Assembly: GCA_016187025.1 (NCBI GenBank)
Contig: JACPKM010000001.1
Location: 1-43,187 of the forward strand
DNA: 43,187 nucleotides
Direction: 5' to 3'
Source of the DNA: Candidatus Daviesbacteria bacterium
Lineage (GTDB): Bacteria; Patescibacteriota; Microgenomatia; Daviesbacterales; UBA10151
Shown: positions 1 through 8,518 of the stretch, piece by piece
How the letters are laid out: each line of letters opens with the position of its first letter
Numbering within the stretch: the stretch's first letter is position 1
Program-made: the position numbers and the translations under genes
The notes under the pieces: model-generated
Database searches by the model: none
What the model saw: only the letters and a program-made list of their open reading frames with translations
Told to the model about the DNA's origin: nothing

Positions 1-1
1 C

Positions 2-2752
2 CTGGAAAGGGCAAACCTTTACCAAGCGCGGGCCAACCCTTACACGATGGGCGGAAATTATATGAAAGATTCAAGGGGTGGCGAATTTAGTACAGACAAC
101 ATGGGCACGATTGAGCAAGGACTAATTGGATACTGGAAGCTGGACGAATCATCTGCCGGTTCTGCTGCGGTTACAAGATATGATCCTTTTGGACCAAATA
201 ACCTCACCGATAAAAATACGGTTGCGTCCACTACGGGTAAAGTTGGTACCGCAGCAACTTTTGCAATAGCTAGTACGGAATATCTTTGCTCTGACAACAA
301 TTTTGATGGAACGTGTGATGATTTAAATGCAGATCTTAGTACTGGCGCTGTTGATTTTACTGTTTCTGCCTGGGTCAATCTTACTACAAAAAGCGGTTAC
401 AGAAGAATTGCCAGCAAAGACGATGGTGCCACAGCTGAATGGGTACTCTATTATGATAGCAGTTCTGATAGGTTTGGATTTGGTACTAGAAATTCCAACG
501 AAAGCGTTCTCGACAATAATGGTCCAGTCTCAACTAGTACCTGGTATTATTTAGTCGGCTGGCATGACGCAGCAAACGATCTAAACTGTCTCCAAATAAA
601 TAATGGTACTCCCAACTGTGCCGCAACTGCAGGCAACGAACCAACAGACACCGCAGGTCCTTTTTATATTGGTTCTCTTAACCCAAGCAGAGGCGCAACT
701 AATAACTACATGGATGGCAGCATAGATGAGGTTGTATTTTGGAAAAGAATATTATCAGCTCAGGAAAGAATGGACCTTTATAACTCCGGCTCCGGCCAGA
801 CCTACTCCGGCGGCGGAGGGTTTCATGGCAGCGCTTTGGGAATAAACGTACTGCCTGCTGTTGCCGATGGATTTACGGGAAAGGGAAGAAACTTTGACGG
901 AAGCAATGACTACGTCAGCATTGGCTCTTTAAGAAACGCCGGCAGTGCTGTAAAGTCGGTTGAGTTTTGGACCTATCCCACCAGCACTACCGATTATTTT
1001 GTTGATTTAAACGGCAGTGCTTATGTTTGGGCAAATGCCGGAACTGTTACTGCCACAGGTTTTACTACTCCAACCATTTACGTTAACGGCGCGGTTTCTT
1101 CTACTATCGTGGCCAACAAATGGCAGCATGTTGCCGTAACTACAGCCTCAGGGCTTAACGCTTCGGCTGTTAATATTGGCAAAACAACAACAAACTATAT
1201 GGCGGGGAAAATAGACGAGGTAAAAATATCAGATGTTGCAAGAACTGCTGATGAAATTGCCGAAAGCTACCGGGCTGGCAGGGATCACCGGATAACCAAA
1301 ACCATCTCTTCCACCGACCTTTCCAGCCAGCAAAAAATTCCTTTTTATGTAGCAAGTGATCGACAAGGAACCTTTTTAGAGGCAACCATTGGCGAAGGAG
1401 CTTTTCAGAATAATGAAAACGATACTAATACCCGGGCTTTATGGCATTTAGAGGAACAAACCGGCACTTCCCCTTATCTTAAGGATTCATCGGGTCTAAA
1501 TAACAATTTAACAGTCGGCAGCGGAACTACCTTTGTCCAGGGAAAGTTTGGTAAAGCAAGAAGTTTTAACGGCACCAGCGACTACCTCACATGCACGGAT
1601 GCCAACTGCGGCGGGACCAGTAAGTTAGACTTTCCGGGAACCGGAGGCTGGTCTATGGGAGCCTGGATAAACACCTCACAATCAGGTTTAGGGTTTATTG
1701 TATCCAAAGATAGCGACGTAGCATCAGGAAGATCATGGAATTTGTATATCAACGCAGGTTCACCTATATATTGGGTTGCCAAGAGTGGAGGTACAGGCAC
1801 TGCTGTAAGCAGCTCGACTACCTTAAATGACAGTAAGTGGCATTATGTGGTGGGGACATATCAATATGTAGGGGACGGGACTTCTCTGCTAAATCTATAT
1901 ATTGATGGAAAATTAGATCTATCAGCCACTAATGCAGTAGGACCAATCCTTGATGGAGCAAGCTCTGTTCAGGTTGGGGCCAGAGAATATTCTAGCTCCA
2001 GGGGATTTTTCTCGGGCATAATTGATGAGCCATTTATTGCAGCCACTCAGCTTTCTGCAGACCAAGTAAGACAAGCTTTTGAAATAGGCAAAAGGACGCA
2101 TCCGGTAACTATTGACTTTAAAGCAAACCTATTATCAACCGACCTTATTACCGGCTCTTCTGATTTAGGTTTTAATGTTGACTCCACTGCTTTTGGGGCG
2201 TCCAACAAAGGAGATAATTTATACCTTGGTGATAAAGTGATTGTCAAAGAAAAAGTTGATAGTACTGAGTATATCGCCCAAGGAACTGTCACCAGCGTCA
2301 ATACTTCGACAGGCTCAGTATCTGTGTCGGCGTGGGACGCCTCCTCGACTTTCCCAACAGGTGGATTTACCACTAATGCGATACTATTTAAATGGCAGCG
2401 GGAATATTTTGATATTACAGGCGTTCCCCTGTCTACCCAAAGGGATGCTATAACAACTATTACCTTAAGACCAACTGATACTTCCCAAGGCGCAAACGTG
2501 TGGCTGGATGATTTAAAGTCTGCCGGAAGTTATTTAACTACTTCCCCAGCCACTATCACTTCTACTTTAAATAGATATATCCAATACCGGGCTATCTTTT
2601 CCTCATCTGACCCGGCAGTTTCTGCCTCTTTGGCCTCTATTACCACAGACTATGACCAGGGTCCAACAGGAAGCAACATGTCTAAAGTTATGCGGCATGG
2701 GAAATGGTTTAACTCAAGCGGAATATTAAGGCCATACTGGTGGGCAAAGTAA
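2..2752 (+). CDS. LamG-repeat surface protein, 5' end cut off
   Basis: The frame is open to the window edge (codons from base 2 read LERANLYQARANPYT before the first ATG at 47), so the true start lies outside. The protein holds three concanavalin A-like LamG/laminin-G folds, at about residues 25-250, 275-410 and 460-695 counted from the ATG at 47. Each shows the family pattern of a GxWxL/W-type first strand, a W(Y/Q)H(V/Y)-type central strand and a closing (S/K/I)IDE(V/P) strand. A beta-rich tail of about 200 residues follows. Such domains bind carbohydrate or protein on the cell surface. No sorting motif or C-terminal membrane segment is seen, so how it is anchored is unknown. The family call is secure; the ligand is not known. 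Confidence 0.85.
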   Translation: MERANLYQARANPYTMGGNYMKDSRGGEFSTDNMGTIEQGLIGYWKLDESSAGSAAVTRYDPFGPNNLTDKNTVASTTGKVGTAATFAIASTEYLCSDNNFDGTCDDLNADLSTGAVDFTVSAWVNLTTKSGYRRIASKDDGATAEWVLYYDSSSDRFGFGTRNSNESVLDNNGPVSTSTWYYLVGWHDAANDLNCLQINNGTPNCAATAGNEPTDTAGPFYIGSLNPSRGATNNYMDGSIDEVVFWKRILSAQERMDLYNSGSGQTYSGGGGFHGSALGINVLPAVADGFTGKGRNFDGSNDYVSIGSLRNAGSAVKSVEFWTYPTSTTDYFVDLNGSAYVWANAGTVTATGFTTPTIYVNGAVSSTIVANKWQHVAVTTASGLNASAVNIGKTTTNYMAGKIDEVKISDVARTADEIAESYRAGRDHRITKTISSTDLSSQQKIPFYVASDRQGTFLEATIGEGAFQNNENDTNTRALWHLEEQTGTSPYLKDSSGLNNNLTVGSGTTFVQGKFGKARSFNGTSDYLTCTDANCGGTSKLDFPGTGGWSMGAWINTSQSGLGFIVSKDSDVASGRSWNLYINAGSPIYWVAKSGGTGTAVSSSTTLNDSKWHYVVGTYQYVGDGTSLLNLYIDGKLDLSATNAVGPILDGASSVQVGAREYSSSRGFFSGIIDEPFIAATQLSADQVRQAFEIGKRTHPVTIDFKANLLSTDLITGSSDLGFNVDSTAFGASNKGDNLYLGDKVIVKEKVDSTEYIAQGTVTSVNTSTGSVSVSAWDASSTFPTGGFTTNAILFKWQREYFDITGVPLSTQRDAITTITLRPTDTSQGANVWLDDLKSAGSYLTTSPATITSTLNRYIQYRAIFSSSDPAVSASLASITTDYDQGPTGSNMSKVMRHGKWFNSSGILRPYWWAK

Positions 2753-2787
2753 TGCGTGCCGCTTTATACGGCTAAGCATTACCTTAA

Positions 2788-2837
2788 TTAAAAGTTTAAA
2801 GTGCAAAGTTCAAAGTTACAGTGTAAAGTTAAAAATT
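2788..2837. repeat. AT-rich short repeats upstream of four-helix-bundle gene (left arm)
   Basis: The stretch is built from reiterations of AAAGTT and CAAAGTT. It is roughly inverted relative to the TTTGAATTTTGAA-type stretch after the gene at 3204-3253. Together the two arms bracket one gene. Confidence 0.5.
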
Positions 2838-3209
2838 ATGAACAATAGTGATTTTAAAAAACAATTAATCAACAGAAGCTTTGTCTTTGCACGAAGCATC
2901 ATTCGTTTAACAGATATATTTCCTAGTAAAAGATCTAGCTGGGTTATTACAGATCAGTTAATTAGAGCAGCTACATCAATTGGTGCAAACATTATAGAGG
3001 CTCAAGCTGCAAGTTCAAAACGAGATTTCACTAACTTCTTAAACCATGCATTAAAAAGCGGAAATGAAACTAAATTTTGGTTAGCTTTAGCTAGAGATTT
3101 AGATCATAGATTAGAAGAGAATATAAACACTTCACTTAGAGAAGTTGATGAACTAACTAAGATTCTAGGCTCGAGCATTGTGAAATTAAAGGGTAAAGAC
3201 AAACTTTGA
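2838..3209 (+). CDS. Four-helix bundle protein (S23 / 23S rRNA intervening-sequence protein family)
   Basis: The protein has 123 residues, the usual length of this family (TIGR02436-like). It is predicted all-helical, with the typical features: an N-terminal FVFARSI-like helix, the IRAATSIGANIIEA segment near residues 40-55, and the FLNHALKSGNET stretch near 72-84. Relatives are often encoded in intervening sequences of 23S rRNA or as stand-alone genes. Here the gene stands alone, about 16 kb from the 23S. Its molecular role is not established. Imperfect inverted AT-rich repeats sit on both sides, which hints that gene and repeats move as a unit; this is inference. The gene lies between two unrelated genes for exported proteins. 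Confidence 0.85.
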   Translation: MNNSDFKKQLINRSFVFARSIIRLTDIFPSKRSSWVITDQLIRAATSIGANIIEAQAASSKRDFTNFLNHALKSGNETKFWLALARDLDHRLEENINTSLREVDELTKILGSSIVKLKGKDKL

Positions 3210-3253
3210 ATTTTGAATTGTAATTTTGAATTTTTAATTTTGAACTTTGAACT
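3204..3253. repeat. AT-rich short repeats downstream of four-helix-bundle gene (right arm)
   Basis: Reiterated TTTGAA and TTTTAATT units overlap the end of the gene. The reverse complement resembles the left arm at 2788-2837 (both contain AAAGTTCAAAGTT or AAAGTTCAAA-type units). Confidence 0.5.
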
Positions 3254-3275
3254 AAGTATGGTATTGTTCTAAATC

Positions 3276-3734
3276 ATGAAATATAACAGATTAACCAACA
3301 TTTTTATCATAGCCACTATTGTTGGCATCATAACCATCCCCTCCGGCAGTTTCCTTTATACTAAATATGCAAAGCCTTCTATAAAAGCTGGAAAGCCCGG
3401 AGAGGTTAAATCTGCCACCACCCAAGGCCAAGTTGTTACCAAAACCAACAGAGAAGAGCTCGTCAAAGAAGTAAGCAAATCAATTGATTTACCAACAGAT
3501 GAAAAACCCGTAGTTGCCACGATTACTGAGATAGAAAAGCTCAAAAACCAGCCTTTTTTTCAAAAGGCCAAAAACGGGGATAAAGTCTTAGTTTACCAAA
3601 AGAATAAAAAAGCCTATCTTTATGACCCGGTTACCCAAAAAGTACTGGATATTATCCCAATCAACATGGCCACACCTTCAGGTATTACCAAAACAAATTT
3701 TTCTGCATCGTCATCAGCAACAGAAAAACAGTAG
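3276..3734 (+). CDS. Small membrane-anchored hypothetical protein
   Basis: The protein has 152 residues. An N-terminal membrane segment (about residues 8-30, FIIATIVGIITIPSGSFLY) is followed by a lysine-rich hydrophilic domain on the far side of the membrane. The region around residues 85-125 (FFQKAKNGDKVLVYQKNKKA) resembles a small beta-rich globular domain. I do not recognise a named family. It directly precedes the O-antigen-ligase/TPR gene on the same strand, so a linked role in envelope polymer handling is possible but unproven. Confidence 0.6.
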   Translation: MKYNRLTNIFIIATIVGIITIPSGSFLYTKYAKPSIKAGKPGEVKSATTQGQVVTKTNREELVKEVSKSIDLPTDEKPVVATITEIEKLKNQPFFQKAKNGDKVLVYQKNKKAYLYDPVTQKVLDIIPINMATPSGITKTNFSASSSATEKQ

Positions 3735-3847
3735 TACAGCAAGGAAAAGTTTGTACAGAAGGTTCTTTGATTCGATACACTTTTTGATATATTGATATAT
3801 TTACTACCAGTTGCAATAGCAGCTTGGTTTGCTTTAAGGTAGAAGGT

Positions 3848-6184
3848 ATGCCCAAAGAAGTGTTAAATGTATATTTAGGGTGGATTTTTAAAATTGGACT
3901 GGCTGCAGTTATACTATCTGCCCTATTTTTATTTACAAACTTAACAACTGATTTTTATGATACACCAAAGTTTTTAGTGTTACTTACCTTCACAGGACTG
4001 CTTTTTGTGCTTTCCAGTTTAAGATATACTCTTGAGGGTAAGGTAGCTTTTACCAGAACTCCCCTGGATCTTCCCTTAATTCTTTTGATAGTGATTGCAG
4101 TCATTTCCACCTTCAGCTCAGCTTCTCCTTTTGTATCTGTTTTAGGAAACCAGGCAAAACCCTATCCGGGGCTTGTTTCTATAATCACCCTGGCAATCTT
4201 TTATTTGGTAGTTGTCAACAACTTAAAAGGAGTAAGAAATGTCAGGCAACTTATTTATTTACTGCTGGGTGCAGGTGCAATTTTATCTGTAGCCACCCTT
4301 TTATCTTATGCAGGAGTGAAACTTTTACCTACTCCATGGCAACATGGGACAAACTTTACCCCCACTGGTTCCAGTTTTTCTACAGCCTCAGTACTTGCAC
4401 TGCTTTTACCTTTGGTTTTATTTGATATTTTGGGTAAATCAAATATAGTTTCTAAAACAATAGGGGCTGTATTACTCACACTTTTTGGGATAACTATTGC
4501 CTTAACAGGATCAGGGCTGTCTGAAAACACTTCCTGGACAGCAGTAATCGGTGCTTTGGCTGGAGTAGGGCTTTCCTGGATTTATACCAAACCTAAGCTG
4601 ACTGATAAGACATTGGCGTTTTTATTTGCCCCTTTGGGGATTATCGCTCTGGTGGTCATGCTCTCTTTTATTCCTCCTGTTGGCAATACCAGAAATCCTT
4701 TATATGATTTTGCCAAAAACTTTCCCCGGGAAGTGCAGCTGCCTATTGAGGCTTCCTGGAAAGTTTCTGTTTCTGCCTTCAGAGACTCACCTTTCTGGGG
4801 ATCAGGACCTGCCACATATCTTTTTGACTTTACCAACTATAAACCAATTGAGTTTAACAACACCAAACTTTGGAACCTGAGGTTTGATTCATCATTTAAT
4901 GAATACCTAAACGTTTTAGCAACTCTTGGCGGGGTTGGACTGGTAGCGCTGCTGTTTTTAACAGTACTTTATTTATCATCTGCTTTTAAAACCATCCAGG
5001 AAAACCAGTCATCATATGAACAAACTCCAACCAGCAGGGTTTCTACTGCCTTGGCAGTATCCGGAATTGTCTTTTTTGTAATTTTGGCACTGCATGCATC
5101 AAGTTTGGTGCTATGGATAATTGGCCTTACTATTCTGGCCGGCTTTATGGCTTTGAATACCCATAAAGAAAGCCTTCCTGCTTGGGCAAAACAAGATAAC
5201 CTAAAAGCTCTTTTTGCCAGAGTTGCCAACACCATCACTCCAAACACATCAACATCAGAGCTAATTAACGTTGATGCCCTTCCTTCAATACTTTTAATAG
5301 TGGCTTTAGGCTTAGTAGGATTTGTGACATTTTTTGGAGTGAAACTCACTTTGGCAGATTACCACCATAGACAAGCCTTAGAGGCAGTTGCCAAAAATGA
5401 CGGTATTAAAGCCTACAATGAGCTGGTTGTGGCAGAAGGGCTAAACCCTTATTCTGACCTTTATAGAACCGACATTGCCCAAACCAACTTTGCCCTGGCA
5501 AATGCCATCGCTTCTGCCAAAGGCCCTACCCAGGAAAATCCCCAAGGCTCATTAACTGACCAAGACAGACAGAATATCCAAACCCTGCTGCAGCAGTCTA
5601 TTAACGAAGGCAAACAAGCAATAGCACTGTCCCCTAAAAGCGCTGTTAACTGGGAAATCTTGGCAACAATTTACAGGCAGATTGCCGGAGTTGCCCAAAA
5701 TGCCCTGCTCTTTTCTCTTGACTCATATGGAAGGGCTATCCAAAACGACCCTCTAAATCCACAGCTAAGGCTAAATGTTGGTGGGGTTTACTATGCTGCC
5801 CAAAACTACGATCTGGCCATCAGATTCTTTACTGATTCAATCAACCTAAAGCCTGATTTTGCAAACGGATACTACAATTTATCTGTCGCCTTAAGAGAAA
5901 AGGGTGATTTGAACACAGCCATACAGGCAGCTGAAAGAACCCTGCAGCTGATTACAGATAAAGAAAGCCAAGATTTTAAAACAGCTGAAGCATTCTTAAA
6001 CGACCTTAAAACCAAAGCAGAACAAGATACTTCTACCCAACAACCACCTGCTGCCCAGGCAGAAGGTGCTTTAAAAAATGAAGGATTACCGAAGGTGCTG
6101 GATTTGCCAAAACCAGATAAAATAGCTACCCCTCCTGCAGTCAAAAAACCAAACTCAACCCCGGAACCATCTGCTGCACCCTAG
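3848..6184 (+). CDS. O-antigen ligase-like / TPR-domain membrane protein
   Basis: I chose the ATG at 3848, preceded by AAGGTAGAAGGT, over an earlier GTG-type start at 3824. About 450 residues form ten or more membrane segments with a large extracytoplasmic loop. That loop carries the FRDSPFWGSGPATYLFDF segment typical of the Wzy_C/WaaL O-antigen ligase family. Two further membrane segments are followed by a soluble C-terminal part with tetratricopeptide-like helices at about 590-705 (ALSPKSAVNWEILA and NLKPDFANGYYNLSVALREK are clear TPR units) and a Pro/Ala-rich tail. Such proteins join glycan chains to a lipid or protein acceptor at the outer face of the membrane. The ligase family call is good; the acceptor is unknown. 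The TPR part may bind a protein acceptor, as in PglL-like enzymes (inference). Confidence 0.75.
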   Translation: MPKEVLNVYLGWIFKIGLAAVILSALFLFTNLTTDFYDTPKFLVLLTFTGLLFVLSSLRYTLEGKVAFTRTPLDLPLILLIVIAVISTFSSASPFVSVLGNQAKPYPGLVSIITLAIFYLVVVNNLKGVRNVRQLIYLLLGAGAILSVATLLSYAGVKLLPTPWQHGTNFTPTGSSFSTASVLALLLPLVLFDILGKSNIVSKTIGAVLLTLFGITIALTGSGLSENTSWTAVIGALAGVGLSWIYTKPKLTDKTLAFLFAPLGIIALVVMLSFIPPVGNTRNPLYDFAKNFPREVQLPIEASWKVSVSAFRDSPFWGSGPATYLFDFTNYKPIEFNNTKLWNLRFDSSFNEYLNVLATLGGVGLVALLFLTVLYLSSAFKTIQENQSSYEQTPTSRVSTALAVSGIVFFVILALHASSLVLWIIGLTILAGFMALNTHKESLPAWAKQDNLKALFARVANTITPNTSTSELINVDALPSILLIVALGLVGFVTFFGVKLTLADYHHRQALEAVAKNDGIKAYNELVVAEGLNPYSDLYRTDIAQTNFALANAIASAKGPTQENPQGSLTDQDRQNIQTLLQQSINEGKQAIALSPKSAVNWEILATIYRQIAGVAQNALLFSLDSYGRAIQNDPLNPQLRLNVGGVYYAAQNYDLAIRFFTDSINLKPDFANGYYNLSVALREKGDLNTAIQAAERTLQLITDKESQDFKTAEAFLNDLKTKAEQDTSTQQPPAAQAEGALKNEGLPKVLDLPKPDKIATPPAVKKPNSTPEPSAAP

Positions 6185-6229
6185 TGGACGGATTCGACTT
6201 TGCTCACCGTTCCACCTCGCTATACTCGG

Positions 6230-6300
6230 TGGACCTACCGAGAATTGAACTCGGATCTTAGCAATGCGAATGCTACATTCTGCCGTTGAACCATAGGCCC
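6230..6300 (-). tRNA. tRNA-Ala (anticodon CGC)
   Basis: A cloverleaf reads on the minus strand. The acceptor GGGCCTA pairs with TAGGTCC and includes G3:U70, the alanine identity pair. The anticodon stem-loop TAGCA-TTCGCAT-TGCTA gives anticodon CGC, and the T arm is CCGAG-TTCAATT-CTCGG. The discriminator is A. The encoded 3' end continues CCG, so CCA is completed after transcription. It lies 6 bp downstream of the second tRNA-Ala. Confidence 0.9.
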
Positions 6301-6306
6301 TTAAAC

Positions 6307-6380
6307 TGGTGGACCCGAGGGGAATCGAACCCCTTTCTACTCCATGCCATGGAGTTATTCTACCGGTATACCACGGGCCC
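6307..6380 (-). tRNA. tRNA-Ala (anticodon GGC)
   Basis: The acceptor GGGCCCG pairs with CGGGTCC, again with G3:U70. The anticodon arm ACTCC-ATGGCAT-GGAGT gives GGC. The T arm is GGGGT-TCGATTC-CCCTC-like, and CCA is encoded (6307-6309). It is transcribed just ahead of the CGC isoacceptor. With the UGC tRNA at 24929-25000, the window holds three tRNA-Ala isoacceptors. Confidence 0.9.
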
Positions 6381-6410
6381 AAGAATCAAACAGAATTATA
6401 CTAAATTTTT

Positions 6411-7340
6411 TTACTTTTTAGAAGAAAAATATTCATAAACATCTTTTGAAATATTTACTAAAGTTTCTACTGCCTCATCTTCGTATTGTAGATTTTTGCT
6501 CAACATCACAATCACATATGCCCTATCTTCTTTGCCTTCTCCGGAGGGCAAATACACTATCCCTGCATCATGCCTTACTCTTGATAACTCACCTGTTTTA
6601 TGGACGGTTTTTACCCCTTCCGGCACACCTGCTGGAATTCTGTCATTGATTTTACTAAGGCTTAAACATTCTAATATTTTTTGCGAAACAGAGGGAGAAA
6701 CAATCTCACCTTTATATAATTTTCTAAAAAAGTTGGCTGTATCTGAGGCTGAGGTTTGTATGGAACCAGATATGTTAGTATTGAGAGAGCCTAGACTATC
6801 TGCTTGTTTTTGAACCTGGTTCCAGCCTATTTCCTCAGCAAGCATTATTGAGGCAAAATTATCAGAAATCCTGCCTACTCTTTGCAAAGCCTCTTCAACT
6901 GTATAAACAATCTTTTCTTCCCTATCCTCATAACCAAAATCAACTGCTCCAAGCTTATCAGTTAGATGCTGCTTTGTGGCAGTTATCCCGTCATCTGGTT
7001 TTAGGCTTCCTTCTTCTATTTTTTTAAATACTGCTGCCAGTAAATAAAGTTTATATAAAGAGGCTGCAGGAAATGTCTCAAAAGGTCTCAGACTATATTT
7101 TTGTAAATCATAACTGGATCCTTTTTCCCAAGATAAACCTTCTATAATAACTGCATATTCACCTTTTTTACCATCTAAGTTTTTTTCCACGAGATTTTTT
7201 AAATTTTTACTATTAAATTCAAAAATAAACGTATTACTGGTTCCAAAGACTCTATTGGAAAAAGAAGCAATAATAAATATAAGTGTCAGCAGGAAAAGCG
7301 ACCATACACCAAGCTTTGTAGAAGGACGGATTTGGTACAT
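6411..7340 (-). CDS. Class A beta-lactamase-fold serine hydrolase
   Basis: The protein has 309 residues. An N-terminal membrane segment (about 11-28) places the catalytic domain outside the cytoplasm. The three active-site motifs of the beta-lactamase2/penicillin-recognising family are visible: SLYK with Ser94 and Lys97, SDN at 159-161, and KTG at 248-250. The omega-loop glutamate that deacylates in true class A enzymes (Glu166 in ExxLN) is not apparent; the matching stretch reads SLNTNISGSIQTSASD. A D,D-peptidase-like or other serine hydrolase role in the cell wall is therefore at least as likely as antibiotic hydrolysis (inference). It sits 8 bp downstream of a LysM/M23 peptidase gene on the same strand, which fits envelope work. 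Confidence 0.8.
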   Translation of the reverse strand: MYQIRPSTKLGVWSLFLLTLIFIIASFSNRVFGTSNTFIFEFNSKNLKNLVEKNLDGKKGEYAVIIEGLSWEKGSSYDLQKYSLRPFETFPAASLYKLYLLAAVFKKIEEGSLKPDDGITATKQHLTDKLGAVDFGYEDREEKIVYTVEEALQRVGRISDNFASIMLAEEIGWNQVQKQADSLGSLNTNISGSIQTSASDTANFFRKLYKGEIVSPSVSQKILECLSLSKINDRIPAGVPEGVKTVHKTGELSRVRHDAGIVYLPSGEGKEDRAYVIVMLSKNLQYEDEAVETLVNISKDVYEYFSSKK

Positions 7341-7348
7341 ACGCTATA

Positions 7349-8491
7349 CTATTTTAATATAGCCAATGGATTAACTGCTACACCCCGGTAATGAATCTCC
7401 AAATGTAAATGAGTTCCTGTTGACCTGCCGGTTGAACCCATCTGGCCAATTGCTTGTCCTCTGGAAACAACCTGGCCTACAGACACATAGATATTGGATA
7501 AATGCGCATAAAGGGACCTGTAACCATTACCATGATCTATAACTACTCTATTTCCATATCCATATCCATCAGGCCATCCAGCTACCACCACTGTCCCTCC
7601 ATCTGCTGCTGCAATTGCAGGAGCAATCCTGTTGGCCACATCAATACCAGGATGATACCAAGCAAAATATTGGGTAAGTGACCCTTGGGTTGGCCAGATA
7701 AAACTGGCCCCGCCAGGTGCGCTAAAGGCAGGCGATGCGGGACCCTGAGCAATATATTGAGGCTGAGGCTTTTTGGGTGCAGGCTTTTCTGGCGGTGAAC
7801 CATCAGGAATAATTAAAAGCTGTCCTGATTTTAACGAAAAGTCATCGGGGATATCATTAAAGGGAAAGTCTACAATGGCCTGTTCGTTGGCAGAGAACTT
7901 GGTAGCCACTGACTCCAGAGTATCACCGCTTTTGACCGTGTAGGAAACCCCAGAGACCGGTAAAATCTTGAGCTGCTGCCCTGGTTTTATAGCATTTACA
8001 TCATCTAAATTATTTTCCCATTTTATGGTATCAGTGGAAATGCCATATTTTTTAGCAATAGATGACAGTGTTTCTCCATCAGCCACCTCATGCTCAATAG
8101 TTTCTGATCTTGGTTTTTCAGAAACTGCAGTATGAGTGTCTTGTTCTCCGGTTAAAACAAAACCATTAGGAAACTGTTCAAATGAATCAACAAACCGCGG
8201 ATCAGGATCTCCAATTCCGGGAAAATTACTTGAGATTAAACTACTGCCGCCAAAGATTCCTGATGTCAGAATTCCCACAGATGCAAGACCTACCATGGAG
8301 CTGTGCCAAACTCTTTTTTGAGCTGCTCCCCTTTTTTCCATTAAGGTCAAAACAATAAAGTTTTTAATACCTTCAAACTTGATTGCAAAATAGACAAATT
8401 TTCTTCTGGTGTACCAGTTGAGGGCATGAAGAAGGCTTTTTAAATCTTCACAGATAGGATTCACAGCAACTATTTTAACAGACCAAAGCAA
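7349..8491 (-). CDS. LysM-containing M23 family peptidase
   Basis: The protein has 380 residues. After a hydrophobic segment (about 65-85) come two LysM peptidoglycan-binding repeats, at about 132-180 (VADGETLSSIAKKYGI) and 183-230 (YTVKSGDTLESVATKF). A proline-rich linker leads to a C-terminal M23 (lysostaphin/LytM) domain with the zinc motifs HPGID and HLHLE and the usual GNRVVIDHGNGYRSLYAHL stretch. All expected metal ligands are present, so it should be an active endopeptidase cutting peptidoglycan cross-bridges. The first 60 residues, before the membrane segment, contain WYTRRKFVYFAIKFEG and may form a cytoplasmic amphipathic region. A shorter start is possible. Confidence 0.85.
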   Translation of the reverse strand: MLWSVKIVAVNPICEDLKSLLHALNWYTRRKFVYFAIKFEGIKNFIVLTLMEKRGAAQKRVWHSSMVGLASVGILTSGIFGGSSLISSNFPGIGDPDPRFVDSFEQFPNGFVLTGEQDTHTAVSEKPRSETIEHEVADGETLSSIAKKYGISTDTIKWENNLDDVNAIKPGQQLKILPVSGVSYTVKSGDTLESVATKFSANEQAIVDFPFNDIPDDFSLKSGQLLIIPDGSPPEKPAPKKPQPQYIAQGPASPAFSAPGGASFIWPTQGSLTQYFAWYHPGIDVANRIAPAIAAADGGTVVVAGWPDGYGYGNRVVIDHGNGYRSLYAHLSNIYVSVGQVVSRGQAIGQMGSTGRSTGTHLHLEIHYRGVAVNPLAILK

Positions 8492-8518
8492 ACAAATTGC
8501 TGCTTTCTTTATATATAC

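Noticed and set aside
6185-6229. A third tRNA-like element beside the tRNA-Ala pair
   Set aside because: It has a GATTCGAC segment recalling a T arm, but no acceptor or anticodon stem can be built. TCCACC/GGTGGA could be a weak hairpin only.
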